DNA of 64,000 nt from Falsiroseomonas algicola (GTDB lineage Bacteria > Pseudomonadota > Alphaproteobacteria > Acetobacterales > Acetobacteraceae), in the NCBI RefSeq assembly GCF_011040385.1, contig NZ_JAAIKB010000004.1, forward strand, positions 124,001 to 188,000, written 5' to 3'. Below, one piece after another: positions 30,506 through 39,444 of this stretch; the first letter of the stretch is position 1, and the number at the start of each line of letters is the position of its first letter. The translations under genes were made by a program, and so were the position numbers. The notes beneath the pieces were generated by a model. That model was not told where the DNA came from. It saw only the letters and a program-made list of their open reading frames with translations, and did no database searches.

Positions 30506-31480
30506 TCAGTCGTCGAGCTTGATGCCAAGCCGTTCCACGCGCGTCCGCCACACCGCATCGTCTTCCGCGATGTAGCTGATGAAGCGCGCGCGATCCTGCG
30601 TATCCGCCAGCAATCCGTTCGGCGTCAGGAAGTCCAGCGCCGCGGGCGCGCGGACGAAGGACTGGGTTTCCTGCGCGATGCGGTCGGCGATGGCGGACGG
30701 CGTGCCAGGGGGCGCGAGGATGGCGAGCCAGAGGTCCCCCGACAGGTTGATGCCCTGTTCCGTCAGGGTCGGCACCTCGGGAATGGCAGAGAAGCGCTGC
30801 GCCGTGGCGACGCCCAGGATCGGCAGGCGTCCCTGCTGGCCGATGGCGACCGCGACCGGCAGCATCATGGCATCCACCTGGTCGCCAAGCAGCGCCTGTA
30901 CGGCGGGGGCGGCGCCCTGGAAGGGGATGTGCTGCATCTCCGTCCGCGTCTCGAACTTCATCGTCTCCATCATCACCTGCGAGGTGCTGGCGACCCCCCA
31001 GGAGGCGAAGGTGAGCGGGTTGGAGGCGCGCGACCGCGCCAGCGCCACGAAGTCCTGTGCGTTCTTCGGGCCGAGTCCGGGGCGCGTGACCAGGGAGAAG
31101 ATAAGCCGCGCCACGGCAGAGACCGGGACGAAGCTCTGCGGCTGGTAGGGCAGCCGGCGATAGACCACGGGGTTCACGGAATGCGTGTCTGCCGTGGTGA
31201 AGATCAGGGTGTGGCCATCCGGCGCCGCCTGCTGGACGGCCTGGCTGCCGAGGATGCCGTTGGCGCCAGGCCGGTTCTCCACCACCACCGGCTGGCCGAG
31301 CCGCGACGACAATTCCCGCGCCACCCAGCGCGCCACGAGGTCCGTGGCACCGCCTGGCGGATAGGCGACGATGAGCCGCACAGGGCGCGTCGGGCCCCAG
31401 GCCTGCGCGCGTGCCGTTGCCGGCAGCAGGGCGATGGCGGGCGCCGCGAGCAGCAGCGCGCGGCGAGTGGGTGTGATCAT
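30506..31480 (-). CDS. Bug-family solute-binding protein (2)
   Basis: 324 residues from ATG 31480, preceded by AAGGGGA; an ATG at 31495 overlapping the upstream stop is the alternative. Signal peptide to about residue 25 (ATARAQ), then LIVAYPPGGATDLVARWVAREL, VVVENRPGANGILG and a late IPEVPTLTEQGI. It is the typical Bug fold, exported, for a carboxylated or amide ligand. It is adjacent to another Bug gene (11-nt gap). Confidence 0.92.
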   Translation of the reverse strand: MITPTRRALLLAAPAIALLPATARAQAWGPTRPVRLIVAYPPGGATDLVARWVARELSSRLGQPVVVENRPGANGILGSQAVQQAAPDGHTLIFTTADTHSVNPVVYRRLPYQPQSFVPVSAVARLIFSLVTRPGLGPKNAQDFVALARSRASNPLTFASWGVASTSQVMMETMKFETRTEMQHIPFQGAAPAVQALLGDQVDAMMLPVAVAIGQQGRLPILGVATAQRFSAIPEVPTLTEQGINLSGDLWLAILAPPGTPSAIADRIAQETQSFVRAPAALDFLTPNGLLADTQDRARFISYIAEDDAVWRTRVERLGIKLDD

Positions 31481-31491
31481 GGCGTTCCCCT

Positions 31492-32466
31492 TCATTCCGC
31501 GGTGATGCGCGCCGTGCGGATCAGTTCGCCCGTCTCGTCCAGCCTGCGGGCGATGTAGTCCCTGAAGGCTGCCGGCGTGCCACCGGCGGGCTCGATGCCG
31601 AGGCCGGCAAGCCGCGCCGTCATCGCGGGTTCCGCGATGCCGGCATTGATCGCCGCGTTCATCGCAGAGAGTGCCGCCGGCGGGATGCCCGCACGGGCGA
31701 AGAGGCCGAACCAGGAGGTGCTTTCGTAGCCGGGCACACCGGCCTCCATCACCGTCGGCACGCCGGGCAACAGGGCGGAGCGGGCAGTGGCGCCGATGGC
31801 GATGGTGCGCAGCTCACCCCCCGTCAGGTAGGCCTGGACGGAGGGGTAGTTCTCGAACATCACATCGATGCGGCCACCGATGATGTCGGTCGCCGCGGGC
31901 GCGGTGCCGCGATAGGGCACATGCGTCAGATCGACCCCCGCGCGCCACTTGAACAACTCGCCGGACAGATGCGCGAAGGACCCGATGCCGGCGGATCCGT
32001 AGGTGAGCTTGCCGGGGTTCGCCTTCGCGGCCGACAGCAGGTCGGCGATGCTGCGGATCGGGCTGTCCCGCCTCACCACGACGACGGCCGGGCTGGCGCC
32101 GACGAAGGCCACCGGCTCGAAATCCCGCAGCGGCTGGTAGGGGATGCGGGGCTGGAGGTGCGGGTTGATGGTGATGGGGCCTGGCGTGCCCGCCATCAGC
32201 GTGTAGCCATCCGCGGGCGCATCCAGCACGCGCTGCGCGCCGATGGTGCCGCCGGCGCCGGTGATGTTCTCCGCCACCGCCGTCTGCCCCAGCTTCTCCG
32301 TCAGGATCTGCGCGCAGAGCCGCGCGAGGATATCCGTGCTGCCGCCGGCCGCGAAGGGGATCACGATGCGCATCGTCCGCGCGGGAAAGCGTTCCTGCGC
32401 CGAGGCACGCGACGCCGCAACAAGTCCTGCGGCTACTCCCAGCAGCTTACGCCGTTCGATGGTCAT
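31492..32466 (-). CDS. Bug-family solute-binding protein (3)
   Basis: 324 residues from ATG 32466, with AAGGGGGGAA just upstream; an ATG at 32484 overlapping the racemase stop lacks a Shine-Dalgarno sequence. Signal peptide through ASRASAQ, then RIVIPFAAGGSTDILARLC, NITGAGGTIGAQ, YGSAGIGSFAHLSGELF and HVPYRGTAPAATDIIGG. It is clearly diverged from the two other Bug proteins in the operon, so different ligands are likely. Confidence 0.92.
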   Translation of the reverse strand: MTIERRKLLGVAAGLVAASRASAQERFPARTMRIVIPFAAGGSTDILARLCAQILTEKLGQTAVAENITGAGGTIGAQRVLDAPADGYTLMAGTPGPITINPHLQPRIPYQPLRDFEPVAFVGASPAVVVVRRDSPIRSIADLLSAAKANPGKLTYGSAGIGSFAHLSGELFKWRAGVDLTHVPYRGTAPAATDIIGGRIDVMFENYPSVQAYLTGGELRTIAIGATARSALLPGVPTVMEAGVPGYESTSWFGLFARAGIPPAALSAMNAAINAGIAEPAMTARLAGLGIEPAGGTPAAFRDYIARRLDETGELIRTARITAE

Positions 32467-32480
32467 TGCTTCCCCCCTTG

Positions 32481-33290
32481 TCATGCGCCGGCGGCGCGGT
32501 CGATGCCGTAGAAGCGAAGGATCTCCTTCACCCGCGCGCGCGGCGGCTGCGCCTGGAAGTAGCCGCGGCGGCTGGGCTTCGCGCCGGTGATTCGGCGCAT
32601 GCCGACCATCATCTCCGCCGCCTTCACCGTCGCCGTCACCGCATCCAGCACCGGCACGCCATCCACCTCCGCGATGCCCGCCTTGGACAGCAGCAGGCAG
32701 AGCGGCGCCTCCCCGGGGATGATCACATCGGCACCCCGCGCGATCAGCGCCCGCGCATCCGCCTGGAAGCGCGCCACCACCTCCGCCGGATCGCCGGCAT
32801 AGGCCGCGAGCACGTCGTTGAAGGTGAAGGAGACGGGCTGCGCGCCCACGAAGCGCGACGACAGGCCCATCCGGTCCACATTCCGTTCGACGGTGCCTGC
32901 CATGCCATGGATGAAGAGCAGCACGCCGATCTTCTGGCCGAGCATGGAGGCTGCAAGCATCGCGCTTTCGCCGTAGCCCACGACGGGGATGTCCACCAGG
33001 CTGCGGATTTCCATCAGCGAGGGCTCCGGCAGCGTCATCAGCGCGAAGGCGTCGAAGCCCTGCTCCTCCGCCGCGATGGCCCCCAGCACGAATTGCTGGC
33101 TGTGCAGGGTCTGCAGGTAGTGGAAGCTGATGTCGTTGCCGGGATATTCGGTCAGGTAGGTCTCGGGATGCATGCCATGCATCGTGACCTCGGTGCCCGG
33201 CGCGGCGGCGCGGGCCAGATGCGCCGCCATCGCCTCCGCATAGGCCGGCAGGTTCTGCAGCACGGTGAAGCTGTGGTGCCATATCTTCAT
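32481..33290 (-). CDS. Asp/Glu/hydantoin racemase-superfamily protein lacking both catalytic cysteines (paralogue B)
   Basis: 269 residues, a paralogue of the protein at 28043-28855 (both begin MK-W-x-x-S and end in a 'R..Y.....R..Y.G' like segment). The first catalytic position is Thr (MTLPEPS) and the second Gly (IIPGEAP); Cys occurs only further on (PLCLLL). The mechanism must differ from two-Cys racemases. It is coupled to the upstream SDR (4-nt gap) and downstream Bug gene. Confidence 0.75.
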   Translation of the reverse strand: MKIWHHSFTVLQNLPAYAEAMAAHLARAAAPGTEVTMHGMHPETYLTEYPGNDISFHYLQTLHSQQFVLGAIAAEEQGFDAFALMTLPEPSLMEIRSLVDIPVVGYGESAMLAASMLGQKIGVLLFIHGMAGTVERNVDRMGLSSRFVGAQPVSFTFNDVLAAYAGDPAEVVARFQADARALIARGADVIIPGEAPLCLLLSKAGIAEVDGVPVLDAVTATVKAAEMMVGMRRITGAKPSRRGYFQAQPPRARVKEILRFYGIDRAAGA

Positions 33291-33294
33291 CGGT

Positions 33295-34038
33295 TCAGTC
33301 GCTCCACATGCCGCCGTTGATGTCCAGCACTTCGCCGGTGATGAAGCCCGTCTCGGGGCCGGCGAGGAAGGCGATGGCCGCCGCCACTTCCTCCGCCCGG
33401 CCCATGCGACCCACGGGGATCAGCGCCTGCAGCGCGGCCGGGAAGTTCGTCGTCATGGCGGAGGCGATGGGCCCGGGCGCCACCGCATTCACCGTGATTC
33501 CATCCGGTGCCAGCTCGCGCGCCAGGAAGGCCGTCATCGCATGGACGCCGGCCTTGGAGACGCCATAGGCCACGTTGCTCGCGCGGTCCTGCTCGGCGGG
33601 ATCGATCCAGGGCCGGGCATTGCCGCCATTCTTGCCGATGATGGAGCCGATATTGATGATGCGGCCGTGGCGGTTGGCGCGCATCGCGGGAATGACGGCC
33701 TGGCAGCAGAGGAAGCTGCCCTTCAGGTTCACCGCCATCACGCGGTCCCACTCGGCCTCTGGCAGCGTCGCCGCCGCGCCCATGGAGACGGTGCCCGCGA
33801 CATTCACCAGGATGTCGAGCCGCCCGAGTTTGGCGACGACACGCTGCACCATGGCACGCACCTGCGTCGAATCGGTGACATCCACCGCCAGGTTGAGCGC
33901 GCCCTCCACCGATGGCGCCGCGCGATCGGCCAGCGCCAGCGTCGCGCCGCGCGCGGACAGTTCCCGCGCCGTGGCGCTGCCGATGCCGCCCGCGGCCCCC
34001 GTCACCAGCGCGACGCGGCTTTCTAGCGGCGCCGTCAC
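33295..34038 (-). CDS. Short-chain dehydrogenase/reductase (FabG-like)
   Basis: 247 residues. NAD(P)-binding TGAAGGIGSATAREL, NVAG, the active-site Ser in INIGSIIGKNGG and Tyr/Lys in YGVSKAG, and the C-terminal ITGEVLDINGGMWSD typical of classical SDRs. It likely oxidises or reduces a hydroxy/oxo acid of the operon's pathway. Its start overlaps the flavoprotein stop by 4 nt. Confidence 0.93.
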   Translation of the reverse strand: MTAPLESRVALVTGAAGGIGSATARELSARGATLALADRAAPSVEGALNLAVDVTDSTQVRAMVQRVVAKLGRLDILVNVAGTVSMGAAATLPEAEWDRVMAVNLKGSFLCCQAVIPAMRANRHGRIINIGSIIGKNGGNARPWIDPAEQDRASNVAYGVSKAGVHAMTAFLARELAPDGITVNAVAPGPIASAMTTNFPAALQALIPVGRMGRAEEVAAAIAFLAGPETGFITGEVLDINGGMWSD

Positions 34039-35492
34039 AGGTTGCGCCTCGTGGTCGCGACATCGCTGCCGGCCAGCCGGCCGAAGACCAGCCCCTTCAG
34101 CACCGACGTCGCGCCGGTATAGGTGCCGTAATACATGCCCACGACCTCCCCGGCCGCGTAGAGGCCCGGGATCGGATCGCCGCCGGTGTCGAGCACCCGC
34201 GCCTTCTCATCCACGCGCACGCCACCGAAGGTGAAGACATTGGCGGAGATGATGGGATAGGCGTGGAACGGGCCGGTCACGAGCGGCGTGGCCCAGTTGG
34301 ACTTTTGCGGGACCAGCCCCCGCGTCGCCAGCCCGTCCAGTTGCAGCGGCTTCCATTCGCCGGGCACGCAGGCGGCGTTGTAGTCCGCGACCGTCGCCAC
34401 CAGCGCCGCTTCCGGCAGGCCGATGGCCTGTGCCAGCGCCTCGATGCTCTCACCCTCGATCGGCGGCTGGTCGGTGCGCAGGCCGAGCCGCCAGTTCGGG
34501 ATCTCCCGATGCCTGGCATCCAGGATCACCCAGGCGATGCCGTCGCGCTGTTCGTAGATGCGGCGCGTCACGCGTTCATAGGTCGCGTCCACCGTGCCCG
34601 GCGCCTCATCCACGAAGCGGCGGCCTTCCTTGTTCACCAGGATGCCGTAGGGGAAGAGGAAGACGGACGGCTCCGCGATGGAGGAGCGTGGATCGATCGG
34701 CTCCGCATGGTAGCTGCCGAAATCGCCACTCGGCGCCGCCCCGATGTCGAGCGCCATGCGGATGCCCTCGCCGCGGTTGAACAGCCCGCCCTTGCAGATC
34801 GTGCGGAGGAAGCTGGAACGCGGGCCGAGGTAGCGCGTGGACATCTCCGCATCGCCCTCGAACCCGCCGCAGGCCAGCGTGACGGGGCCGAGGAAGCGCA
34901 GCATCCGCCCGGCCTGGCGCGCCACCAGCCCGGTGACGCGGCCCTCCTCGTCCTGGATCAGTCGCTGTGCCGTCGTCTCGTAGCGGAAGGCGACGCCGAT
35001 CTCCTCGGCCCGCTTCGCCAGCGCCTCCACCAGCGCGGCGCCGCCACCGACCGGCAGCAGGCGCGGCTGGGACTTCGTCAGGAACTGCGTCGGCAGGAAG
35101 TCGAAGCGCACGCCCATGGTCTTCAGCCAGGCGATGGTCGGCCCCGCCTGGTTGGCGAATTCCTGCACCACGTCGGGATCGATCATCGACAGCGCGCGCG
35201 CATGGCCGGCGCGATCCGCCATGGGGCGCGCCACTTCGGGCGCGAGGTCGGGATCGGCGTAGGGCAGCGCGCCATTCTCCGCGAGGTGCGTCTCGAAATC
35301 GTCGGTGACCTCGCTCTCGCTCTTCATGCGGAGATAGGCCTCGGTGTAGCGGCTCTGCCCGCCGCGCTCGGCCTGCGGCGCGCGTTCCAGCACGACGACG
35401 CGCGCGCCCTGCTCCGCGGCCGCGACGGCGGCGGAAAGCCCCGCCACGCCGCAGCCCGCCACCACCAGGTCGAACTCCTCCCCCGCAGCCAT
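34035..35492 (-). CDS. FAD-dependent fumarate-reductase-type dehydrogenase (TcuA-like)
   Basis: 485 residues. FAD site FDLVVAGCGVAGLSAAVAAAE, then GGQSRYTEAYLRM, CGGFEGDAEM, FVDEAPGT and the C-terminal GGVRVDEKARVLD and IPGLYAAGEVVGMYYGTYTG. It is a soluble flavoprotein of the succinate dehydrogenase/fumarate reductase family, similar in length and layout to tricarballylate dehydrogenase TcuA. It is the first gene of the eight-gene operon that reads to 28043. Substrate probably an organic acid; not provable here. Confidence 0.85.
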   Translation of the reverse strand: MAAGEEFDLVVAGCGVAGLSAAVAAAEQGARVVVLERAPQAERGGQSRYTEAYLRMKSESEVTDDFETHLAENGALPYADPDLAPEVARPMADRAGHARALSMIDPDVVQEFANQAGPTIAWLKTMGVRFDFLPTQFLTKSQPRLLPVGGGAALVEALAKRAEEIGVAFRYETTAQRLIQDEEGRVTGLVARQAGRMLRFLGPVTLACGGFEGDAEMSTRYLGPRSSFLRTICKGGLFNRGEGIRMALDIGAAPSGDFGSYHAEPIDPRSSIAEPSVFLFPYGILVNKEGRRFVDEAPGTVDATYERVTRRIYEQRDGIAWVILDARHREIPNWRLGLRTDQPPIEGESIEALAQAIGLPEAALVATVADYNAACVPGEWKPLQLDGLATRGLVPQKSNWATPLVTGPFHAYPIISANVFTFGGVRVDEKARVLDTGGDPIPGLYAAGEVVGMYYGTYTGATSVLKGLVFGRLAGSDVATTRRNL

Positions 35493-35575
35493 GAGACCGG
35501 CGCGCTCCTCTTTCTTGGACGGGCGCAGGGTTCACCCGCGGCGGCGCCAGGGCAACGGCGCAGGGCCATGCGGCG

Positions 35576-35594
35576 GCCGAAGACAGCCTTCGGC
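35576..35594. promoter_or_regulatory. Inverted repeat GCCGAAG-N5-CTTCGGC before the LysR gene
   Basis: A perfect 7+7 inverted repeat in the 131-bp divergent region between the flavoprotein operon and the LysR gene, 30 bp before the LysR ATG. Suited to be the LysR site; spacing is shorter than the usual T-N11-A box. Confidence 0.4.
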
Positions 35595-35623
35595 TTTCCC
35601 GAATGATGAGATAGGCTGCGCCC

Positions 35624-36553
35624 ATGGACAGGCTGAAGGCGATCGAGGTCTTCGTCGCGGCGGCGGAGGCGGGCAGCCTCTCCGGTGCCGCCGCTCGGCT
35701 CGGCCTCTCGCCCCCCACCGTCACCGCGCAGTTGCAGGCGCTGGAGGCGCATCTGCGCTGCACGCTGCTGCAGCGCTCCACGCGCAGCCTGAGCCTGACG
35801 CCGGAAGGCGAGGCCTTCCTGCCCCGTGCCCGCGCCATCCTGGGCGCCATGGCGGAGGCGGAGGCCGAAGCAGGTGGCGATGCACCACGGGGCGTGCTGC
35901 GCGTGCAGGTGCCGATCGCGGTCGGCCACATGGTGCTGGCGCCGGCGCTTGCCGCCTTCGCGGCCGCCCATCCCGGGCTGCGCGTGGTCACGATCCTCGG
36001 CAATGAGGTGGACAGCCTGGCGCGGCGCGGCATCGATGTCGCGATCCGGATGGATGAGGTGGAGACGGGCGACCTCGTCGCGCGCCCGGTCTATCGAAGC
36101 ACCCATGTGGTCTGCGCCGCGCAGGCCTTCCTGGCCCGCCACGGCGTGCCGACGCATCCCGCCGCCATCGATCCCGCGCAGAGCCTGGCCTGGGTCGCCG
36201 ATGCCGGCGCGCCGCCCCGCCGCTGGCGCTTCCGTCGCGGGGAGGAGCGGGCAGAGGTGGAGCCCGCAGGCCCGCTCGCCTTCAACAGCAGCGACGCGCT
36301 GCTGAACGCTGCCGCTGCCGGCGGCGGCTTCTGCTACGTGCTTGGCCTGCTGGCGCATGCGCATCTGCGCGATGGAAGGCTGCGCGCCATCCTCGAGGAT
36401 TGGGAGACGGAGGCGCAGGTCTTCTACGTCGCCTATCCCAAGGCGCGCTTCACGGCGCCGAAGGTCCGCGCCTTCGCCGATTTCGCCGCCGCTGCCTTCC
36501 CGGAGCATCTCCGCCAGGCGCCCGCATCGCCCATCCGCATCCGTCGTCGCTGA
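35624..36553 (+). CDS. LysR-family transcriptional regulator
   Basis: 309 residues. N-terminal winged helix starts LKAIEVFVAAAEAGSLSGAAARLGLS, then STRSLSLTPEG; effector domain from about 90 with RVQVPIAVGHMVLAPAL and FNSSDALLNAAAAGGGFCYV. It belongs to the CrgA-like LysR type. Divergent from the flavoprotein/Bug operon, which it most likely controls; it could also act on the dehydratase operon 75 bp downstream. Confidence 0.94.
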   Translation: MDRLKAIEVFVAAAEAGSLSGAAARLGLSPPTVTAQLQALEAHLRCTLLQRSTRSLSLTPEGEAFLPRARAILGAMAEAEAEAGGDAPRGVLRVQVPIAVGHMVLAPALAAFAAAHPGLRVVTILGNEVDSLARRGIDVAIRMDEVETGDLVARPVYRSTHVVCAAQAFLARHGVPTHPAAIDPAQSLAWVADAGAPPRRWRFRRGEERAEVEPAGPLAFNSSDALLNAAAAGGGFCYVLGLLAHAHLRDGRLRAILEDWETEAQVFYVAYPKARFTAPKVRAFADFAAAAFPEHLRQAPASPIRIRRR

Positions 36554-36628
36554 AGGGCAATGGACAGCCCCTTTTGGCAGGACTAAGGTCATAAAGCTGG
36601 CCTAAGCCTGCAACCTGGGGAAACGTGC

Positions 36629-37915
36629 ATGGACGGGACGCCGCGCAGCGTCGCGCAGAAGATCATCGCCCGCGCCGCTGGCATGGCCTCGGTGGAAGTC
36701 GGTGACTACGTCACGGTGGCGCCCGATTATGTCGCCTGCCAGGAACTGTTCTGGCCCGGCCACAAGCGCAACCTGGAACGCATCGGCGTCGATCGCATCC
36801 CGCGACCCGACAAGGCGATCATGGTGATCGACCATTCCACCAGCGCGGCCATGGGATCGCCCCATCACGAGACCCACCGCACGCTGCGCGACTGGTGCGC
36901 GAGCCAGGGCATCGAGACCTTCTTCGGCCCGGGCAACGGCCTGCGACACCTGGTGCTGACGGAGCGCGGCTTCGCGCGGCCCGGCACGCTGATCTTCTCC
37001 GACGAAGGCAACATCGCCTCCATCGGCGCGCTCGGCGCGCTCAACCTGCCGATCTCGACGGAGGTGATCGTCGCGCTGATCCAGGACGGCACCTGGATCG
37101 CGGTGCCGCCATCGGCGCGCATCACGCTGACGGGGCGCATGGGATTCGGTGTCGGCGCGCGGGACGTGATCCAGACCATCCTGCGCGACCAGACGACGAA
37201 CTCCGCGCTGCTGCAGGCCTGTGTGGAATTCGCGGGCGCGGGCGTCGCGACGCTCTCGATCGATGAGCGGGAGACGATCCTCGCCAGCCTCTTCCACAGC
37301 GGCGCCTATACCGGCGTGATGCCGGTGGACGATGCCGTCATCGCCTATGTCGAGGCGCGAGCGCAGGGGCGGCCCTGGCAGGTGGTCGAAGCCGATCCCG
37401 GCGTGCCCTACATCGCCGACCTCACCTATGACCTCAGCGCCATCGCGCCCATGGTGACGCTGCCGCCGGACCTGCATGCCGCCGTGCCGGTCGGCGACGT
37501 CGCAGGCCAGCGCATCGACCAGGCGACGATCGGATCCTGCTCCGGCGGGCGGATGGAGGATATGCGCCTTGCCGCCGGGCTGCTGCGCGGCCGGCGCGTG
37601 GCACCGCATGTCACGCTCTACATCACGCCGGGCAGCCGCAACGTCTATGCCGCCGCGGCGCGCGAGGGCCTGCTGGAAGTCTTCGCGGAAGCTGGGGCCA
37701 CGGTACTCGCGCCGGGCTGCACCACCTGCTGGGGCTACCAGGGCGTGCTGAACGACAATGAGGTCCTGATCTCCACCCAGCAGTTCAACTATGCCGGCCG
37801 CAACGGCGCCCGCAGCGCCCGCGTCCACCTGGCCGGCGCCGCCGTCGTCGCCGCTTCCGCGATCGAGGGCCGCATCGCCGACCCGCGGCCGATGATGGCG
37901 GAGGGCGTGGCATGA
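36629..37915 (+). CDS. Aconitase-superfamily dehydratase, large subunit (LeuC-like, atypical)
   Basis: 428 residues. The cluster cysteines of the family are present in GSCSGGRMEDM and GCTTCWGY, and GNGLRHLV matches the 'GNGI.HQ' region. The usual DSHT motif is SDEGN here. So the [4Fe-4S] site is kept but the substrate region is changed. It pairs with the small subunit by a 4-nt overlap and is followed by a Bug protein, suggesting hydration/dehydration of an imported tricarboxylate-like acid. Confidence 0.82.
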   Translation: MDGTPRSVAQKIIARAAGMASVEVGDYVTVAPDYVACQELFWPGHKRNLERIGVDRIPRPDKAIMVIDHSTSAAMGSPHHETHRTLRDWCASQGIETFFGPGNGLRHLVLTERGFARPGTLIFSDEGNIASIGALGALNLPISTEVIVALIQDGTWIAVPPSARITLTGRMGFGVGARDVIQTILRDQTTNSALLQACVEFAGAGVATLSIDERETILASLFHSGAYTGVMPVDDAVIAYVEARAQGRPWQVVEADPGVPYIADLTYDLSAIAPMVTLPPDLHAAVPVGDVAGQRIDQATIGSCSGGRMEDMRLAAGLLRGRRVAPHVTLYITPGSRNVYAAAAREGLLEVFAEAGATVLAPGCTTCWGYQGVLNDNEVLISTQQFNYAGRNGARSARVHLAGAAVVAASAIEGRIADPRPMMAEGVA

Positions 37916-38454
37916 GCCCGCGCGGCCGCGCCTGGGTCTTCGGGGACGATGTCTCCGGCGATGACGGCATCATTGAATTCGCCATCATCCGCGACAGCTT
38001 CGGCAAGGAACACGACGAGGCCGCGCTGCGCGCCATGTGCTTCCGCCGCCTGCGCCCCGAATTCCCGGCAGAGGTCAGGCCCGGCGACATCATCGTGGGC
38101 GGCCGCAACTTCGCGCATCACAACCACGTCGAGGTGAGCGTCGCCATCCGCGCCTCCGGCATCGCGGTCGTGGTGGTGGAAAGCTGCGATGCCGGCTTCC
38201 TGCGCCGCGCATTGAATGCCGGCCTGCCCGTGATGATCTGCCCCGGCATCCAGGGTGCCGTGCGGGATGGCGAGGTCATCGGTGCCGATCCGGAGACCGG
38301 CGTTGTCACGCTGGCCGATGGCGGCACCCTTCGATCCAAGCCCTTCTCCCCGCGCATGGTGGAGATCTGGCGGGCCGGCGGCGTCATCCCGCTGCTGGAA
38401 CGCGAATTCGCGCAACGCCGCGCGCAACAAGCCCGAGAGGAAGCGACCCGATGA
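37912..38454 (+). CDS. Aconitase-superfamily dehydratase, small subunit (LeuD-like, atypical)
   Basis: 180 residues. The swivel-domain fold is apparent from GDIIVGGRNFAHHNHVEVSVAIRASGI and VVVVESCDAGFLRRALNAGL. LeuD-type proteins normally have GxNFGCGSSREHA where this has GGRNFAHHNHVE, so the substrate loop is replaced by a His-rich one. It overlaps both neighbours by 4 nt, so the two subunits and the Bug protein are one transcript. Confidence 0.82.
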   Translation: MSPRGRAWVFGDDVSGDDGIIEFAIIRDSFGKEHDEAALRAMCFRRLRPEFPAEVRPGDIIVGGRNFAHHNHVEVSVAIRASGIAVVVVESCDAGFLRRALNAGLPVMICPGIQGAVRDGEVIGADPETGVVTLADGGTLRSKPFSPRMVEIWRAGGVIPLLEREFAQRRAQQAREEATR

Positions 38455-39434
38455 CCCTCAGCCGACGCCTGATCCTGGCCGGCGCCTCGATGCTCGCGGC
38501 GCCATCGCTGCGCGCGCAGACCCGCTTCCCCGATCGCCCCGTGCGCATCGTCGTGGGCTTCCCGCCGGGCGGCAACGTGGACTTCACGGCGCGGCTGATC
38601 GCGCCCAGCCTCTCCGCTGCGCTCGGCCAGCCCGTCGTCATCGACAACCGCGCCGGCGCGGGCGGCATCGTCGGCACGGAGCATGTGGCGCGGTCGCGCG
38701 CGGATGGTCACACGCTGCTGCTGGGCTCGACGGGGCCGCTCTCCCTCTTCCCCGTCGCCATGGCGCAGCTGCCCTACGACACGCTGCGCGACCTCGCCCC
38801 CATCGGCATCTGCTACCGCGTGCCGATCGTGATGATGATCTCCCGCCAGGTCACGGCGCGGAACCTTACGGAATTCGTGGCGGCGGCGAAGGCGCAGAAG
38901 GGCCAGTTCTCGGCCGGCACCGCGGGCATCGGATCGGGCGCGCATCTGGCGGTGGAGTTGTTCAACGCCGGCACGGGGGCGGAGCTGGTGCACGTGCCCT
39001 ATCGCGGCACGGGCCCCGCCATCAACGACCTCATCGCCGGCACCATCCCCGTCGTCTTCGACCAGCTCTCCTCCGCCCTGCCGCTGCACGCCGATGGCCG
39101 CGCACGCATCATCGCCGTGGCCTCCGCGAGCCGCGCTGGCCAGCTGCCGGATGTGCCGACGCTGCGGGAAGCCGGCCTGGTCCAGCAGGAACTCACGACC
39201 ACGCTCGGGCTGCTCGGACCCGCGGGGATGCCAGCCGATGTGGTGGAGACGCTGCGCGCGGCGCTGGCCCGCACCATGCATGACGCGACCATCAGGCAGC
39301 GGCTGGAGAGCCTCGGCGGCGCCATCCCGGCCGCGGAGGCCATCACCCCCGCCAACTACACGGCGGTGATCCGGGACGAGACGGAGACCTCGCGCGAGGC
39401 CGTGCGCATCGGCAATATCCGGCTGGACCAATAG
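38451..39434 (+). CDS. Bug-family solute-binding protein (4)
   Basis: 327 residues, start in ATGA overlap with the small subunit. Signal peptide ending SLRAQ; then RIVVGFPPGGNVDFTARLIAPSL, VIDNRAGAGGIVGTEHVA, AGTAGIGSGAHLAVELF and HVPYRGTGPAINDLIAG. Presumably supplies the substrate of the adjacent dehydratase; no TctA/TctB gene is visible. Confidence 0.93.
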   Translation: MTLSRRLILAGASMLAAPSLRAQTRFPDRPVRIVVGFPPGGNVDFTARLIAPSLSAALGQPVVIDNRAGAGGIVGTEHVARSRADGHTLLLGSTGPLSLFPVAMAQLPYDTLRDLAPIGICYRVPIVMMISRQVTARNLTEFVAAAKAQKGQFSAGTAGIGSGAHLAVELFNAGTGAELVHVPYRGTGPAINDLIAGTIPVVFDQLSSALPLHADGRARIIAVASASRAGQLPDVPTLREAGLVQQELTTTLGLLGPAGMPADVVETLRAALARTMHDATIRQRLESLGGAIPAAEAITPANYTAVIRDETETSREAVRIGNIRLDQ

Positions 39435-39444
39435 GGACGAAGCG

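Noticed and set aside
36575-36607. Two CTAAG words before the dehydratase operon as phthalate-type operators
   Set aside because: They are direct, not inverted, with no ACTTAG partner at 4-bp spacing.
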